DNA of 64,000 nucleotides, from positions 103,135 through 167,134 of the forward strand of contig SSNU01000058.1 in NCBI GenBank assembly GCA_012064415.1, given 5' to 3'. The notes under the pieces are model-generated. The model worked only from the letters and a program-made list of their open reading frames with translations, had not been told where the DNA came from and did no database searches. A program made the translations under genes and the position numbers. Below, piece by piece: positions 45,301 through 53,338 of the stretch (the first letter of the stretch is position 1; each line of letters begins with the position of its first letter). The stretch is from Gyrodactylus bullatarudis. Taxonomy: Eukaryota > Platyhelminthes > Monogenea > Gyrodactylidea > Gyrodactylidae.

Positions 45301-47462
45301 ACCAGATATATATACGGTTTATTCCCCTGTGCCCTTTCAGTACGTTTTAGCTAAAAATCCTTAGCTAATTACAACCTAGGCATGAAATAGGTATTTTAGG
45401 AATATTTACAAAATATGTGGGATAGATTTGTATTTTATGTGGGATACATCGTTTTTTTCGTATTTTTTGTAGTGGGGGTAGGAATATTTTCATGAAATAT
45501 GCCACACACCAATATACTTTATATAAAATGTGGGATACACCAATAGATATTTTTAAAAAATGCATTTTTAATAATTTCAATTTTAGTGGTGTTTAAATAC
45601 TTTTGCAAATTTATTTATCAAAAAAATTTTATAATCAGATAATGAGAGTGTCAAATTAAAATTTTTCGGCAAAGAATAGAATGATTCTTTTCTTCTTGGG
45701 TCTTCCTTTTTTTCTGATGCTTTTTATAGATGAAATTGAGCTACTTTTCAAGATATCAAGATTCAACTATTTTTCCATCGTGTATGATAGCTGCAATCAT
45801 ATGCTTGCATGGATATCCATTGATTTTCACAAGGCCACAAGAGCAAGTCATAAATTCCAAATTAACTATTTTTTCTTAGCTTACCCTAAATACTCCAGGC
45901 TTATCTGCTTTGCGAACAATTAAGAATCTTGAATTTTCGAGATTTGGTTCAAGTTGGGACATGATAAACCTAGTAAATGTTTCTGTTTTCTTCTCATAAT
46001 AAGTGAATTTATCTTGGAAGATTGTATGAGTTTTATTCACAAATGAGTGACTCTGCTGCATTTGAAGTTAAAAATCCATATCTACATTTTTCTGAGGCAA
46101 AGTTGCACCAATGATCAAATGGTATTTCTGATAAATATAAATAGGCATCCAAACTCTTCATTTTTATTTCATTCATTATTTCAAGAAATTTTTCTTCAGT
46201 AATAATAATAATAGATTTAGCTGCATTGGATATAAGATTATTATTATGAGAAGAAAACAGAAACATTTACTAGGTTTATCATGTCCCAACTTGAACCAAA
46301 TCTCGAAAATTCAAGATTCTTAATTGTTCGCAAAGCAGATAAGCCTGGAGTATTTAGGGTAAGCTAAGAAAAAATAGTTAATTTGGAATTTATGACTTGC
46401 TCTTGTGGCCTTGTGAAAATCAATGGATATCCATGCAAGCATATGATTGCAGCTATCATACACGATGGAAAAATAGTTGAATCTTGATATCTTGAAAAGT
46501 AGCTCAATTTCATCTATAAAAAGCATCAGAAAAAAAGGAAGACCCAAGAAGAAAAGAATCATTCTATTCTTTGCCGAAAAATTTTAATTTGACACTCTCA
46601 TTATCTGATTATAAAATTTTTTTGATAAATAAATTTGCAAAAGTATTTAAACACCACTAAAATTGAAATTATTAAAAATGCATTTTTTAAAAATATCTAT
46701 TGGTGTATCCCACATTTTATATAAAGTATATTGGTGTGTGGCATATTTCATGAAAATATTCCTACCCCCACTACAAAAAATACGAAAAAAACGATGTATC
46801 CCACATAAAATACAAATCTATCCCACATATTTTGTAAATATTCCTAAAATACCTATTTCATGCCTAGGTTGTAATTAGCTAAGGATTTTTAGCTAAAACG
46901 TACTGAAAGGGCACAGGGGAATAAACCGTATATATATCTGGTGTATGCTAAACAATTTCAGTACGTTTTAGCTAGCTAATTCTCACTGAAAAGTTCATTA
47001 ATTTCTTTAATCCTTAAATGCTCTGTGTAATTCATCTAAACCTTGGAAAATACTTCGTTCACCCCTCATTCGAAAGGGAATATACTAATCTCTTAGAATA
47101 AGCAAAGAAACCAGTTATATCATTCGCTAGAAAAACACAAAACTTAGTCCAAGATAGTTTTTTTAATATGAAATACGTCAAAAACCAATGATAATGAAGC
47201 ATTTTTGAGATAATTTAAATGAATCAAAAATATTGATTTGAATTCTTCGCCTTAGATTTGGTATCAGAACCTGTGGAAAACAAAAATATTTCCATACCTC
47301 TTAGATGTGAAATCAAAGTTAGCTGATCAAAAAGAAAGCAATTTGGACTGTCTATGGAATGTGATCAACTATTGGCCCTGGGAAGGGGATCAAGAAGAGT
47401 TCATGTCCGTTATTTCATTGATTGGAGGCAATATTACACAGAAATCTGATCGTGAACCTTGA
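30624..47462 (+). CDS. Neuron navigator (UNC-53/NAV) homologue, 20 exons, start exon not found
   Basis: Exons: 30624-30738, 32157-32209, 32764-32836, 33138-33366, 34032-34203, 34682-35160, 35357-35514, 35579-35896, 35954-35970, 36052-36126, 36464-36587, 39160-39470, 40149-40228, 40262-40506, 41089-41270, 41692-42059, 44264-44464, 44525-44596, 44658-44955, 47256-47462. They total 3777 nt, or 1258 codons plus TGA, with matching phases throughout. Order of parts: calponin-homology domain at the N-terminus, long Ser/Asn-rich linker, coiled coil, and a C-terminal AAA-type region ending in the family hallmark WPWEG. NAV/UNC-53 proteins bind actin and microtubules and steer cell and axon outgrowth. 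The nucleotide site looks degenerate (GPNDSGKA). The initiator exon lies upstream. Exon 5's acceptor and exon 9 are the least certain parts. Confidence 0.9.
30881..31450. mobile_element. hAT-like MITE in NAV intron 1
   Basis: It starts TAGGGCGACCAAAATGCC and ends TTCTGGTCGCCCTA. The flanking octamers GTGATTAG (30873-30880) and GTTATTAG (31451-31458) differ at one base. Both subterminal parts contain repeated TGCCTTTTTTGCC-type words, as expected of transposase-binding sites. It is 570 bp with no coding frame. Confidence 0.8.
31466..31944. mobile_element. Second hAT-like MITE, adjacent, in NAV intron 1
   Basis: It starts TAGGGCCTCAAAAAAGTA and ends TATTTTTGAGGCCCTA. It is flanked by a perfect 8-bp duplication, GTAATCAG (31458-31465 and 31945-31952). 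Its left duplication shares one base with the right duplication of the element at 30881. A diverged relative is visible at about 51300-51710. It is 479 bp and non-coding. Confidence 0.88.
34032..35896 (+). CDS. NAV exons 5-8: Ser/Pro-rich linker
   Basis: The exons are 34032-34203, 34682-35160, 35357-35514 and 35579-35896. All joins keep phase. The protein is Ser-, Asn- and Lys-rich, with basic-Pro patches (SSIPRLITPKGSRTGQKK, LPKPPPRNSSRTSS). Such patches in NAV proteins serve SH3 and microtubule binding. The acceptor of exon 5 was chosen as ATTGCCAG because it alone fits the 2-nt phase left by exon 4; CATCTATAG, 24 bp upstream, is the alternative if exon 4 ends elsewhere. Confidence 0.75.
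35954..36587 (+). CDS. NAV exons 9-11: microexon and coiled coil
   Basis: The exons are 35954-35970 (17 nt), 36052-36126 and 36464-36587. The microexon adds NNSMIE between good borders (TTTTAG and GTTAGT). Exon 10 encodes a heptad-like stretch (LKSKLHSAEEKIRFLQTKLL). Exon 11 continues EEELRSLQNIV. This fits the coiled coil before the C-terminal part of NAV, used for self-association. Splicing exon 8 past exon 9 would break the frame. Confidence 0.75.
36848..37425. repeat. Pair of direct repeats around a GC-richer stretch
   Basis: A segment of about 80 bp (ATTGTTATATACTACGATAT ... TACCTGGC) at 36848-36925 recurs at 37340-37425 in the same orientation. Between them, 36980-37330 is GC-richer than the rest of the intron. 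On the minus strand it shows broken coding-like pieces such as GDMVNKHLDKDCNYIEE and IPHFGLISVKPIHKNG. It may be a retroelement or gene remnant; the identity is unknown. It lies in the NAV intron between exons 11 and 12. Confidence 0.45.
37773..39026 (+). mobile_element. Mariner element in a NAV intron
   Basis: The left end GATTGTGTGAAAAGTTCTC and the right end GAGAACTCTTCACACAACC are imperfect inverted repeats of about 27 bp around a 1254-bp element, a usual mariner length. The right side abuts TA; the left TA has decayed to GA. The insertion is in the sense direction of NAV, within the intron between exons 11 and 12. Confidence 0.88.
37931..38961 (+). pseudogene. Mariner transposase with two frameshifts
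   Basis: The ATG at 37931 starts MNFTDSQIRAIIYFNFSIGH. It contains the paired helix-turn-helix (WFGLFKNGKTNFDDEPRQGR, SSREISADLNVSLSSVVRVL). A frameshift near 38335 and another near 38450-38465 split the gene into three frames. Catalytic residues remain: Asp in VTTDEKWIF, Asp in FLQDNARPH and the third Asp in YSPDLSPTDYHLF. The spacing of 34 residues is the mariner DD34D signature. With two shifts it cannot make an active enzyme. Confidence 0.92.
39160..41270 (+). CDS. NAV exons 12-15: pre-AAA region
   Basis: The exons are 39160-39470, 40149-40228, 40262-40506 and 41089-41270. Exons 12-13 read TSW then ILNSLDRAFRRNKNSQ, matching the conserved W-[LI]-[RN]-S-x-x-x-[RK]-AF-[RK]-[RK] segment of NAV proteins. 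Exon 14 includes SLCDVLQKFFTEYNSK. Exon 15 holds TLKALYPNYVEDSLEFHIY and REEIIFLGRIWI. Exons 13 and 14 are parted by only 33 nt. Confidence 0.8.
39556..39830. repeat. Foldback element FB, central fragment
   Basis: It contains ACATTGAGCTGAAATTTTT, AAATCAATTCAACTGAATCT, CATAACCTCATTATCG and ATAATTTGACGGTGCTATTC. These are all found in the same order in the FB copy at 42287. The outer arms are absent. It lies in the NAV intron between exons 12 and 13. Confidence 0.65.
40229..40261 (+). other. Predicted 33-nt intron of NAV
   Basis: It starts GTAAGC after AACAA and ends CCTTCTAG. Splicing joins AA and A to a Lys codon and keeps the frame open over the 245-nt exon 14. Without splicing the reading frame meets TAA at once. 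It is far below the usual minimum for animal introns. Confidence 0.65.
41692..42059 (+). CDS. NAV exon 16: Walker A region of the AAA-type domain
   Basis: The acceptor TTTTTCAG is followed by TYIGYIDNFNDFTLNKRIL, and later LETNIDFCLKTLIPDRIATS and WIIVYGPNDSGKAFLAKNLA. The P-loop is GPNDSGKA, where the family consensus is GxxxxGK[ST]. The Ser/Thr that coordinates magnesium is replaced by Ala. The donor AG|GTAAAA leaves phase 2, completed by exon 17. Confidence 0.9.
42287..43250. mobile_element. Foldback element FB, long copy nested in the MULE remnant
   Basis: The outer arms begin TTGATATGAAGCTGGGAATC and end GATTCCCAACTTCATATCAA. Modules include TTTTTTCTTCAAAAATTCG, CATGTTGCCCATTTTTACC, TTTGGCACCAAAATCCCA and GACGGTGCTATTCAGCC. 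The middle carries additional partly duplicated arms. It is non-coding and closest to the copy at 56366. Confidence 0.75.
43293..43532 (+). pseudogene. MULE transposase C-terminal fragment with SWIM zinc finger
   Basis: An 80-codon frame ends at TAG 43532. It contains LLCSCSFAKINGYPCKNLCA, a SWIM-type finger (C-x-C ... G-x-P-C) in which the final His is Asn. The same block (CSCGLVKINGYPCKH) occurs in the palindrome at 45793-45850 in the next long intron. The rest of the transposase is missing. Confidence 0.75.
44264..44955 (+). CDS. NAV exons 17-19: rest of the AAA-type domain
   Basis: The exons are 44264-44464, 44525-44596 and 44658-44955, separated by introns of 60 and 61 nt. The Walker-B-like strand reads NKIIILEDLHL, where NAV proteins usually have IILDNLHH. 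Then follow PIIIATTVESS (sensor-like), FKWILYTSQ, FIDRYLSKHLLD, FIKWLSKVFRQIN and SSKLLYDCPM. The last block equals the conserved PRLFLxCP segment. The exon order and spacing match vertebrate NAV and worm UNC-53 C-termini. Confidence 0.9.
45069..47174. mobile_element. 2.1-kb MULE-derived near-perfect palindrome in the last NAV intron
   Basis: Arms of 934 bp (45069-46002 and 46241-47174) are reverse complements without a visible indel. The sum of paired positions stays at 92243, and two blocks of 71 and 80 codons translate identically. The 238-bp spacer and the inner arm carry a Mutator-like transposase fragment. Each arm also holds a smaller palindrome (TAGCTAAAACGTACTGAAA and its complement). 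The outer ends read ATTTCATATTAAAAAAACT. No direct target duplication is seen, so an inverted duplication event is an alternative to transposition. Confidence 0.88.
45745..46266 (-). pseudogene. MULE transposase C-terminal fragment, broken
   Basis: On the minus strand from 46266 one frame gives FDHWCNFASEKCRYGFLTSN and AAESL, the hallmark W ... RYGxxTSNxAES of Mutator-like transposases. A second frame from 46061 gives YYEKKTETFTRFIMSQLEPN and KADKPGVFRV. After a stop, CSCGLVKINGYPCKHMIAAI gives a complete SWIM zinc finger (C-x-C-x(n)-C-x-H) at 45850-45793. The final part is repeated on the plus strand in the other arm (about 46393-46450). The catalytic N-terminal half is missing. Confidence 0.8.
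47256..47462 (+). CDS. NAV last exon: C-terminal WPWEG block and stop
   Basis: The frame reads IWYQNLWKTKIFPYLLDV, then VINYWPWEGDQEEF, and stops at TGA 47460-47462. It aligns with the NAV C-terminus (VWFxDLWNxxIxPYLLEAV ... YPW). The acceptor is TTCGCCTTAG and the phase is 0, as exon 19 requires. The intron before it holds the 2.1-kb MULE palindrome, so the gene survives that insertion on paper. Confidence 0.9.
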   Translation: MWYQNLWKTKIFPYLLDVKSKLADQKESNLDCLWNVINYWPWEGDQEEFMSVISLIGGNITQKSDREP

Positions 47463-47485
47463 GAATTCGATATTTTATACATTGA

Positions 47486-47543
47486 AATAAATTTGAAAAA
47501 ACGCATCGGTACATACAATGTACACAGCTATTCATTCAATAAA
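47486..47543 (+). terminator. Poly(A) signals after NAV
   Basis: AATAAA occurs at 47486-47491 and again at 47538-47543, 24 and 76 bp after the NAV stop codon. Either could direct 3' end formation before the next gene at 48193. Confidence 0.6.
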
Positions 47544-48192
47544 TAACTTTGAAAATAAATCAATTTATGAAAATAAAATCCAGTAATTTTTCTTTAACCA
47601 AGAATTCCAAATGATGATGAAACATATTTGACTTTTTCTAAATTTCTATACAATTTTGCTTTCTTTGAGCTAGATTTCACTCTGCGAATTATTTCTGCAG
47701 AAATGATGCAATAAAAATCTTTATGTCCTTTATCCAATGTTCAATACTCTAGAAATGATATACATAAAGATTTGTTTATTAATTCAAGAATCGAGAATAA
47801 ATGACTCACTGCTGTAGCTACAAAAGAAAATAATAATTTATTATTCCATATGCCTACTTCAAAGTAGAAGCATAATTTTAAATTAAATAAAATCACTTAT
47901 TTTATATTAAGAACGTTTTTTAATAAAAAATAATTTGTTTAAATGAATCAAATAATATTATCAGTATAACACCGCGCACTATAAATAATCTACGGAAGAT
48001 TTATTCATAACTACTTTCTAATTTCTTTATTATTTAAGTTTATGACATGCAGATAATAATGGAATCTATTTAATTTGTCAGAAACAGCAGGATTTTATGG
48101 GATTTTTTGATGATTTAAATCATAACGTACTACTAATCAATTCTTGAATACTCTCCAATCTGGATATCTGCAACTTTTATTCTTTCATTTAA
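47544..48192. other. Intergenic region between NAV and the intronless gene
   Basis: About 650 bp of AT-rich sequence without a coding signal. It should hold the promoter of the plus-strand gene at 48193; no specific motif stands out. Confidence 0.5.
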
Positions 48193-50238
48193 ATGGCAAC
48201 CAATAATGAAATTAAAAAATCATATCTCAGTCCTAGCCACAATTCCTCGATAAATAGATCAAAATCTCCTAAAAAAGCCGCTAGCTCCTTTAGATATTCC
48301 CGGAATGATGACACTGCTTATGATGATTTAGTCAGGGTATCAAGTGATGAAGAAAGTGATTTCAACTCAACCGGTCCAAAGTCGAACATTTCAAAAACAT
48401 CAAATGAGCACAAAAATTCTCTGCGCAACAGAAGCATGCGCATGGATTATTCCCAGGACTACTCAAACCACTTAAACTTGGAAGCCTCTGCAAAGTTGGG
48501 TAAATCCCGAGAAAATTATTTGAATGAAATTACTGAGGAATCTCAGAACAGTGATAATGAAATTTCGGACAATTCAGATTTAGAAAAGGATTGTTCAGAT
48601 GAAGGTGTAAACTATGAGTATAAACCAAAGAAAAGTTCTGGAATTCAGTGGTCCAACATACCAGAAACTCTAGAAGATTTAGTGATCGAATTTAAGAATC
48701 AAAAGCAGATCAACTCTCAAATTATTAAAGCTGTCTGCTGTCGGAATGATTGCAAGTGTGCATTCAAGAATGGAGAGCCTCTTTTACTTTTCCCAATGAT
48801 GGATACTTATGTTGCATACACTACGTGGGAGTTGGCCACTTCCTCTTCTAGTAGCTTTGCAAATGCAAATACAAAAAGTAGTACAAATCGTCAATTAATT
48901 GGAAACAATTCCAATAGTGTTAACTCCATCATGAAAGCTGATTCAGATTGTCAGGCAAAACTGATGCTTTTCAAGCAGTGCAGAGGTTGGTATGAAATTT
49001 TGAATGAAAGCAACGTTGCTGTTCCGTATTATACATCAGTTGACCAGATAAAACGTTCTAGGCCAAGCTCATTTATTACTAGAGAAAACATAAAAGTTTT
49101 GATAGCCCCTAAAAGCTTACATATTCCCAAGGGTAAAATTAGTCCTGATTTATTACAGTATGCTCAGTCCTCAGAAATTATCGCTGAGAGCCAGCCAGCA
49201 ATAATCAAGTCTGGTACAATATTTAAATATATTGATTATTTTCCAAATTGCAAATTTGTTCGTGGTAAAAAGATTAAGTATATAAATTTAATATTTGTTA
49301 TTGAGAAAATTCCCGGAAGTTTGGATCCCGAAAGTGAAGATTATCAGCGTTTCGTTTATATTGGGACAGAAGAAGCAAGTAGAGAATCCTATTTTCCAAC
49401 TAGAGTCAGTCTTTCTATTGTTGCTGGACCTGAAAATATTTCCGGTGTCCATACGATTGGAGGAATACTGAGAAAATTCCGGTTGCCAGTTTCAGTGAGG
49501 CCAGTGGCTGTTTGCTCAAACACTGCCTCAAATGCCTATCGAGATGGCCAAGTTGAACTACCAATTATGCCAGGATTAACTGTTACAGATAAACATTTTA
49601 TGCGTATCCGATCGATACACTATGGTGATTTATTCATTCTTGCTTCAATAAACAATCCAGAGCGCTTATATATTATTACTACAAAAATGTTGCCCGATCA
49701 TAATTTCTATCGAGGATCAACCCTCGACAAAAAGTATATTGAATTAACACGTCATCATAGCCTTCATGTATCCGAGTTCCTCTCAAACGGGCATAATTAT
49801 TCATCAATGGAATATTTATTAAAACATCTTCAAAAATCAAAGTATCCGGTGAAGTCATGTAAAAACAGTTATAACTCTAATTCAACAAAAGAAGATGTTG
49901 AGAGGATCTATGCAGCTACAGGCCACGATCCTCGAGTTGGCCCTGAGTGTAATATGACGCCTAGTCAAGTGGATGAGGTTTATGATGAATTAGACGATAT
50001 ATACTTTTTCATAAGAAATGGTTACTATCCTCCAAAGAAAACAAGCTACTCCCTTAGAAGTCGTGAGGCTATCTCTGTTAACGGGGATGGCCATGAGCAA
50101 ACATTCAATGGACTTCATCGAGATTTACAAAAGACTCCAAATAGTTCACAAAAACTTCAAAACTTTGGCGTACGTCGTGCTGATGAATTACTTGCTGAAT
50201 CTCTCAATATCAACACAAAAGATCCTAATGAAATATAG
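48193..50238 (+). CDS. Intronless 681-residue protein, family not recognised
   Basis: An ATG preceded directly by an in-frame TAA opens a single 2046-nt frame, unlike the heavily split neighbours. Residues 1-150 are Ser/Asp/Glu-rich and look disordered. From about residue 150 the chain appears folded: LEDLVIEFKNQKQINSQIIK, a Cys-rich AVCCRNDCKCAFKNGEPLLL, a Ser/Asn-rich insert, then alternating hydrophobic strands (GWYEILNESNVAVPYYTSVD, YIDYFPNCKF, RFVYIGTEEASRES). Later come FRLPVSVRPVAVCSN, ERLYIITTKMLPDHNFY and a helical acidic VDEVYDELDDIYFFIRNGYY. The strand pattern with LPVSVRPV weakly recalls CABIT-type modules of signalling adaptors, but I would not name it on that. No signal peptide or membrane segment. 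Codon use looks coding throughout and the gene looks intact. Confidence 0.85.
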   Translation: MATNNEIKKSYLSPSHNSSINRSKSPKKAASSFRYSRNDDTAYDDLVRVSSDEESDFNSTGPKSNISKTSNEHKNSLRNRSMRMDYSQDYSNHLNLEASAKLGKSRENYLNEITEESQNSDNEISDNSDLEKDCSDEGVNYEYKPKKSSGIQWSNIPETLEDLVIEFKNQKQINSQIIKAVCCRNDCKCAFKNGEPLLLFPMMDTYVAYTTWELATSSSSSFANANTKSSTNRQLIGNNSNSVNSIMKADSDCQAKLMLFKQCRGWYEILNESNVAVPYYTSVDQIKRSRPSSFITRENIKVLIAPKSLHIPKGKISPDLLQYAQSSEIIAESQPAIIKSGTIFKYIDYFPNCKFVRGKKIKYINLIFVIEKIPGSLDPESEDYQRFVYIGTEEASRESYFPTRVSLSIVAGPENISGVHTIGGILRKFRLPVSVRPVAVCSNTASNAYRDGQVELPIMPGLTVTDKHFMRIRSIHYGDLFILASINNPERLYIITTKMLPDHNFYRGSTLDKKYIELTRHHSLHVSEFLSNGHNYSSMEYLLKHLQKSKYPVKSCKNSYNSNSTKEDVERIYAATGHDPRVGPECNMTPSQVDEVYDELDDIYFFIRNGYYPPKKTSYSLRSREAISVNGDGHEQTFNGLHRDLQKTPNSSQKLQNFGVRRADELLAESLNINTKDPNEI

Positions 50239-50277
50239 TTTATTATCTCTTTTATTTGTATTCTTTCATTAAATCAG

Positions 50278-50283
50278 AATAAA
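50278..50283 (+). terminator. Poly(A) signal of the intronless gene
   Basis: AATAAA lies 40 bp after the stop codon at 50238, a suitable distance for the 3' end of this gene. Confidence 0.6.
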
Positions 50284-50399
50284 AAGTCTTGTTTTGAAAT
50301 TGTAACTTGTTTTTCATTCAAATATTTTTAGAATACTTCTTCTTATATACATCTTTTCACGATGAATTTGAGAATTACTAATACTTACAAAATTCTCAT

Positions 50400-50690
50400 T
50401 TTTTATCAAGGTCTTGAAATTTTCTAAAGATTCTTTAAAAATCAGTTCAAAAGACACACTTTTACCGAAAAAATTGAAAAAAAAATATTTTAGAAATAAA
50501 AAAATTATGTGATCCTGAAAAATAACGCTTAATCCCTCTCACACTTTGAGATCAGCAAAGCTTTTGGGCTCAAAGTTTTGAAAAATGTAAAATTCGCACC
50601 AGGATTAAATTAAAAATGTCTCCTTATTTTTCCAAAAACTTTATTTTCGAATTTTTTTCTTAAACCTGTAAAAAGATTTCAGACCTTGAA
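50400..50690. repeat. Foldback element FB, eroded fragment
   Basis: FB modules remain: TTCTCATTTTTTATCAAG, TGATCCTGAAAAATAACG, CTCTCACACTTTGAGATCAG and GGGCTCAAAGTTTTG. The arms no longer pair well. Confidence 0.45.
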
Positions 50691-53335
50691 AATCTGAACC
50701 TACGAAAATATTGTTATTGAATCCATTCCAATCTAATAAACGAGACAGGGGGTTTTGTGATTTCAGTTCAGAGTTATTCATTCAAATGTATAACACAGAA
50801 ATGATTATTAACTTAATCATTATAAACTTATAAATTCGCATTAAGTTTTATTGTTTATTTCTCTACATCTGGAGTAATCCTGACGCATTAAATTCTCGAT
50901 TGATAACTGTTTTATTTTTGAGAGAAACAAGATTAAATAATCTATGATTACAATCACAAGATGAGAGAAAATGTTCTTTATTTTCTTCAATAAAACTCTT
51001 CTTTATATAAAAATCAACATCAATAGTAATAGTTATCAGTAGAATAGTATTACGAAATAAAAACAAAAGAAAAATAGTCTGTAGAAATTGATTTTTTGTG
51101 ATTATATTATACAGTTTTAGTCGTTTTCTATTGTAGACTGAATTAAAACAGTATAAATGTTTCAGGCAAAATAAAGCTAGTAATTGATGTGAGAGGAAGG
51201 GTTTTAGGCATGAGACCTACTTAATATTTTTCTCCGGATAGTCCGAAATCCCCCAATGAATTGAAATGATAATTTGCTAAAATAAATTAAAAATTCAATT
51301 TTGGCTAGATTTTTGTTTATCTGATCCTATTTTGAAGATAGCTGGAGCTATTTTTGTACCAAAATCTCAGAATATTCCTAAAGTAAACAACCAATCCCAA
51401 TTTTTCATTAATTCATAACTGAATTCTTGAAATAGAGCTTTCATCGTGTAAGTAGCTAGCATTTTTGTCGAAGCTTTTGGAAAATATTCCTTTAGGAATT
51501 CAAAAGACAAAAAGGATTTATTCTGTAAAATTAGGCGCTATAGCAGTTGAACAGTATTTTTCTATCATGAAAAAGTTTACAACAAAAATTAGAAATTTTT
51601 ATGAAACAAGATTTTAATGCAAAATTTTGCAAGAATTTTCGGTAAAGTTCTAAATATCCCTCAAATTTTCTACTATTTTTTATTTACAATTTTAGGCTCT
51701 GATAATGACTCAGTAATTTTTGCCTTTGTTGTGGCAAATATTTTATTTTTTTAAGACTAATCTGAACTTATTTCATAATTATTTTCTGTTCATACCTGAA
51801 GTCAAATTGTGGCAATTCGGAAATTTTTGGAATCTTTCTAAGTCTAGAGAACCCTAATTGGTCTACTGTAAAAATTAGTTGCTAGTTTGTTCGATCGACA
51901 ATTTTAATTTTCAAAAACTTTTTTATTCATTCATAGATTTAAAAGCTTTAAAAGATTTTAAAGAAAATTAGGCTATTGTTTAGATCACATACGGCTGACT
52001 GATTCTTTAGAAATAAATTTTATCTTTTGTTTTAATTTTTATAGACCAATGATGAATGATACCTTAATTTTTTTGACTTTTCCTGTAATTCTTATTCCTC
52101 AGAAATATTATCTTGGACATGAAGAATCTTTATTGAAGATAGATAAATATTTTGTATAATCTATTCTTATTGATCTTACGAACTTTAGTAAATAAAAGGA
52201 TTGCGTCATTACTATCGTCGAAAATATTAATTTATTCCAGGAAATGGCAAAATTATTCTCGAGAATAAATCCATCAACGATTTCATTAGTAGTAGAACTT
52301 GTATCATAGCAGTGCACATGATAATGTTTAAAATGCTTTCCTGTATTTATTTCTTAAAAATAAGATAAAAAAATTAAGACATGGAATCCTGAGATGTATC
52401 CCAAAAATGAATGAAAAATATCCCAAATATTCCCTGTTTTATACATTGAAAATCAATTTTAAAGCCATGAGGTGCTAAGAAAATAAAAATTGCTAGTTTT
52501 CAAATATTTAATATGATTTAAATGACTCTTAGTATTACAATTATTGAAATTTGAATACGTGATTTACTAATTATAATTTTTCCCATTAGTCCATTACGTG
52601 TGAATTAAAAAGTTATCTATTACCATTTTCAGAGTTAGTTTTAGTTTAACAAATCAAATTTTTAATTTGTTCAGTCATCAAATTCCAACTAGCTCTGGAA
52701 AACGTATAGTTTAACTATTACAGTCTATAGATTGGCTGTAAAAGAACAAGATTCTGAAAGCTAACTCAACTTCTTCTATAAATGTATAATCTTTGGTATC
52801 TACTAGGCTAGGGTGAAATTATTTTTTCTCCGAACAACTCATGAGAGAACTTACTTTTCTGATAAATTTTAGTAATCAGATCATGTTTTGCATAATTTTA
52901 AAACGTGACAGTCATTCTTCATTATGTCATTGCCCATTTTTCCCACAATATCCCACGGACATGATAAAATAACGAAATTAACCATGAAGCTCCTTTTGAT
53001 GATAAAATGACTATTTTTAAAGATAAAAATTAAGAAACTCATTAAATGGCCAAGAGATTCCGGATTTCAGGGATTGCGTAGTAGAAATTCATTGAAAATT
53101 GAGCGGCGATTTGAAAAAAATTTGGATTTTTAAAATCAAATGACATAATGAAGAAACATTTTTGACACATGCTTCAATACAAAATAATGCTTAGAATTGA
53201 TAGTTCTATCAGAAAAGTTGGTGCTAATATGAGGTTAAAAATTTCACCCTATCTACCAAAGAGAACAAAAAAACAAAAAAAGTGTAATAAAATGTTCTCA
53301 TTAAAATTATAATAAGGAGTACTGTTAGAATTATT
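50691..53335. other. No gene seen; contains an old hAT-like copy
   Basis: AT-rich sequence without bordered exons. A diverged relative of the 31466 MITE occupies about 51300-51710. A short inverted repeat (CTTCATTATGTCATT at about 52918 and AATGACATAATGAAG at about 53140) may bound another small element. Confidence 0.45.
51300..51710. repeat. Diverged copy of the hAT-like MITE of 31466
   Basis: Aligned phrases in the same order include TTATCTGATCCTATTTTGAA, AGATAGCTGGAGCTATTTTT, ATCTCAGAATAT, TTTTCTATCATGAAAAAG and an end TTTTAGGCTCTGATAATGAC, compared with TTTTGAGGCCCTAGTAATC at the 31944 end. The left terminus is not recognisable. Confidence 0.6.
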
Positions 53336-53338
53336 ACA

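Noticed and set aside
45365..46878. Pairs of identical 71- and 80-codon frames that could suggest duplicated genes
   Set aside because: They are mirror images in the arms of the MULE palindrome, with no start context or homology in those frames.
45069..47174. A piggyBac- or virus-type mobile element with target duplication
   Set aside because: No direct duplication could be found at the ends, and the only protein homology is to Mutator-like transposase.
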